Assembly: GCF_000422645.1 (NCBI RefSeq)
Contig: NZ_AUGL01000017.1
Coordinates: 48,105-112,104 of the forward strand
From: Ferrimonas futtsuensis DSM 18154
Lineage (GTDB): Bacteria; Pseudomonadota; Gammaproteobacteria; Enterobacterales; Shewanellaceae
Direction of reading: 5' to 3'
DNA length: 64,000 bases
The notes below the pieces were generated by a model. The model was not told where the DNA came from. It saw only the letters and a program-made list of their open reading frames with translations, and made no database searches. Of this stretch, positions 62,871 through 64,000 are shown piece by piece (position 1 is the stretch's first letter; each line of letters opens with the position of its first letter). The translations under genes were made by a program, and so were the position numbers.

Positions 62871-63758
62871 TTATGCCGCCAGTTTCTCAAACTGCTGTGG
62901 ACTTTGGTAGCCCAAGATCGAGTGTAATCGACGGCGGTTATAGAACTGGTCAATGTAGTTAGCCAGTTCGTCTCGTAATTTCCAATGATCTCGGAACCGT
63001 GCCCCCTGGAACATTTCGCCTTTCAATGTATGGAAAAATGACTCCACCTCGGCGTTGTCAGTACAGCAACCAGCTCGGTTCAAGCTGTGTCTGATTCCAT
63101 GACGCTTGTAGTAACCTTGTAGATTTTCATTCAGGTACTCAATACCTCGGTCAGAATGGAACAGTAGGCCCTCTTTCGGGCGCCGCGTGCGTAGCGCTTT
63201 CACCAAGGCACCTTCGGTCAATTTTGACGTCCGGTTATCACTGAATGACCAACCAACAACCTTTCTGGAGTACAGGTCGATAATCACTGCCAGGTAGTAC
63301 CATTTCCGCCCGTGCTTTAAGTAGGTAACGTCGCCGGACCATTGCTGATTGACAGCAGTTGGGGCGTCACTATTCAGCCTCAGGTTTTCTGTTGCCTTCA
63401 AAGTTTGCCTCCGCTTATTCATTTGACGGTAAACCCTAACAGAACGCGCCCCAAGCCCAAGCTCACGCATTAGCCTAGCCACTCGCTTTCGAGCCACGCT
63501 AATGCCTTTCTGCTTCAACTGGGCATGAATTCGAGGGCTGCCGTAGCGCTCTTTGGACAAACGGAAAAGCCGCTGAATCTCCCTGCTCAGGACGCCATCA
63601 GTTTGGGCGCGTTGACTGGGCTGACGCTTCTTCCAGGCATAGAAACCTGACCGTGAAACGCCGACAAACTCGCACAATCTCGATAGTCGGATTTTACCCT
63701 GATAGCGCGCTATGAATCGGAACGATTCCTCTGTTCCTCGGCTTGAAACCGTTGCCAC
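62871..63758 (-). CDS. IS3-family transposase OrfB (DDE catalytic domain)
   Basis: Protein of 295 residues with the rve integrase fold: D143 in 'WSGDVTYLK', D203 in 'FHSDRGIEYL' and E239 in 'NAEVESFFHTLKGE' form the DDE triad. An HTH_21-like region ('YGSPRIHAQLKQKGISVARKR') lies before it. It is normally made as an OrfAB fusion by -1 frameshifting, and the GTG at 63758 is the first codon after the slip site. Complete and without stops. Confidence 0.95.
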   Translation of the reverse strand: MATVSSRGTEESFRFIARYQGKIRLSRLCEFVGVSRSGFYAWKKRQPSQRAQTDGVLSREIQRLFRLSKERYGSPRIHAQLKQKGISVARKRVARLMRELGLGARSVRVYRQMNKRRQTLKATENLRLNSDAPTAVNQQWSGDVTYLKHGRKWYYLAVIIDLYSRKVVGWSFSDNRTSKLTEGALVKALRTRRPKEGLLFHSDRGIEYLNENLQGYYKRHGIRHSLNRAGCCTDNAEVESFFHTLKGEMFQGARFRDHWKLRDELANYIDQFYNRRRLHSILGYQSPQQFEKLAA

Positions 63759-64000
63759 TTTTTTAGCAGATCATTCTCCAGCTCTAGCTCAGCAAGACGC
63801 CGCTTGAGTTGGCTGATTTCATCACTTTTGGAAAGCTGCTCTGGCTGCTTTTTAGTCTTTTTTGTCATGCCCCATTTGCCGTCTCGGTACTCCTTGCGCC
63901 AACGAGACAACATGAACGGATGAATGTCCAGAGCTTGGGCTACTTCCTTTACTGAACGATGAGGAAGGTGTGACCAAGTCACCGCTTTTACCTTGAACTC
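63710..64000 (-). CDS. IS3-family transposase OrfA (5' end outside window)
   Basis: N-terminal DNA-binding part; the frame is open to the window edge. 'SVKEVAQALDIHPFMLSRWRKEY' is the HTH_Tnp_1 motif, and 'ISQLKRRLAELELENDLLKKW' is the leucine-zipper helix used for OrfA/OrfAB dimerisation. It ends at 63710 past the overlap with orfB. The protein start is missing only because the window stops. Confidence 0.92.
   Translation of the reverse strand, partial: EFKVKAVTWSHLPHRSVKEVAQALDIHPFMLSRWRKEYRDGKWGMTKKTKKQPEQLSKSDEISQLKRRLAELELENDLLKKWQRFQAEEQRNRSDS
63758..63764 (-). other. Programmed -1 frameshift site of the IS element
   Basis: On the minus strand A AAA AAG (seven bases) lies in the orfA frame as CTA-AAA-AAG-TGG; a one-base slip back leads into GTG GCA, the orfB frame. 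This is the classical IS3-family A6G heptamer producing the OrfAB transposase. Confidence 0.88.

Larger units (their letters stand above)
62838..64000 (-). mobile_element. IS3-family insertion sequence (partial, runs off window)
   Basis: Element with two overlapping frames, orfA and orfB, on the minus strand and a terminal sequence TGATCCTGACCCGATAAAG at 62838, the end downstream of orfB. The other end and the start of orfA lie beyond base 64000. An A6G slippery site links the two frames. Catalytic residues of orfB are intact, so the element may be active. It adjoins the attC-like repeat directly, which suggests insertion into that repeat. Confidence 0.88.

Noticed and set aside
62690..62953. 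87-codon frame spanning the IS end
   Set aside because: It crosses the boundary between IS and flanking DNA and has no family features; only an accidental frame.

Overview
This 64-kb window is a chromosome segment from a high-GC gammaproteobacterium, most likely a marine Shewanella/Ferrimonas-type organism of the Alteromonadales. That placement is an inference from gene content and order: smc-zipA-ligA with divergent cysZ, a DUF4212/acetate-type symporter pair next to a CBS/DUF294 protein and exonuclease, ptsH-ptsI-crr, DsbA, and many chemotaxis and c-di-GMP proteins. No database search was possible. No rRNA, tRNA or CRISPR array was seen.

Layout. 1-3.7 kb: the end of an operon for a MacB/LolCDE-type ABC exporter (two FtsX-like permeases, an ATPase) with an outer-membrane barrel protein. 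3.7-7.0 kb: a 57-residue protein, RhlE RNA helicase, an AhpD-like protein and secreted unknowns. 7.4-14.1 kb: a hydroxyproline catabolic island. A GntR/FCD regulator, a Cys/Cys 4-hydroxyproline epimerase, a DapA-type deaminase and a ketoglutarate-semialdehyde dehydrogenase lie on one strand. A Cys/Thr trans-3-hydroxyproline dehydratase and an FAD dehydrogenase lie on the other, sharing a divergent promoter. 14.2-20.1 kb: KAS III, an LRAT/NlpC-like protein, a coiled-coil lipoprotein, and the exonuclease plus cNMP/CBS/DUF294 pair. 20.2-22.2 kb: an acetate-type sodium symporter operon. 22.5-27.7 kb: DsbA, an unknown gene behind a near-consensus sigma-54 promoter, a SIMPL protein, a Cys-rich HTH regulator, a YeeZ-like protein, an HD-GYP protein and an Mpo1-like protein. 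27.9-35.5 kb: ligA, zipA and smc, with cysZ divergent.

35.6-43.4 kb: a large CBM9/DUF5916 outer-membrane protein, GNAT enzymes, an EamA exporter, and a tight RDD / REC-REC-GGDEF / Crp-like operon. 43.6-50.7 kb: cysK, two tandem paralogous chemoreceptors and a PTS trio (HPr, a divergent Enzyme I, EIIA-Glc). 50.8-54.8 kb: two tandem PhoA-type alkaline phosphatases, one secreted and one a lipoprotein, followed by a secreted protein with a His-rich tail. 55-59.6 kb: an iron-type alcohol dehydrogenase behind a palindromic operator, then yffB-dapE-M15 peptidase with overlapping starts. 59.7-64 kb: a more AT-rich accessory end with small membrane and lipoproteins, an attC-like inverted-repeat remnant, and an IS3-family element cut by the window edge.

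Most of the window is ordinary core genome. The points most worth a second look are the two-substrate hydroxyproline island with its putative operator, the sigma-54-driven unknown gene, the Enzyme I with an altered phosphohistidine signature, the His-tailed protein beside the phosphatases, and the attC-like/IS boundary with its coupled small genes.
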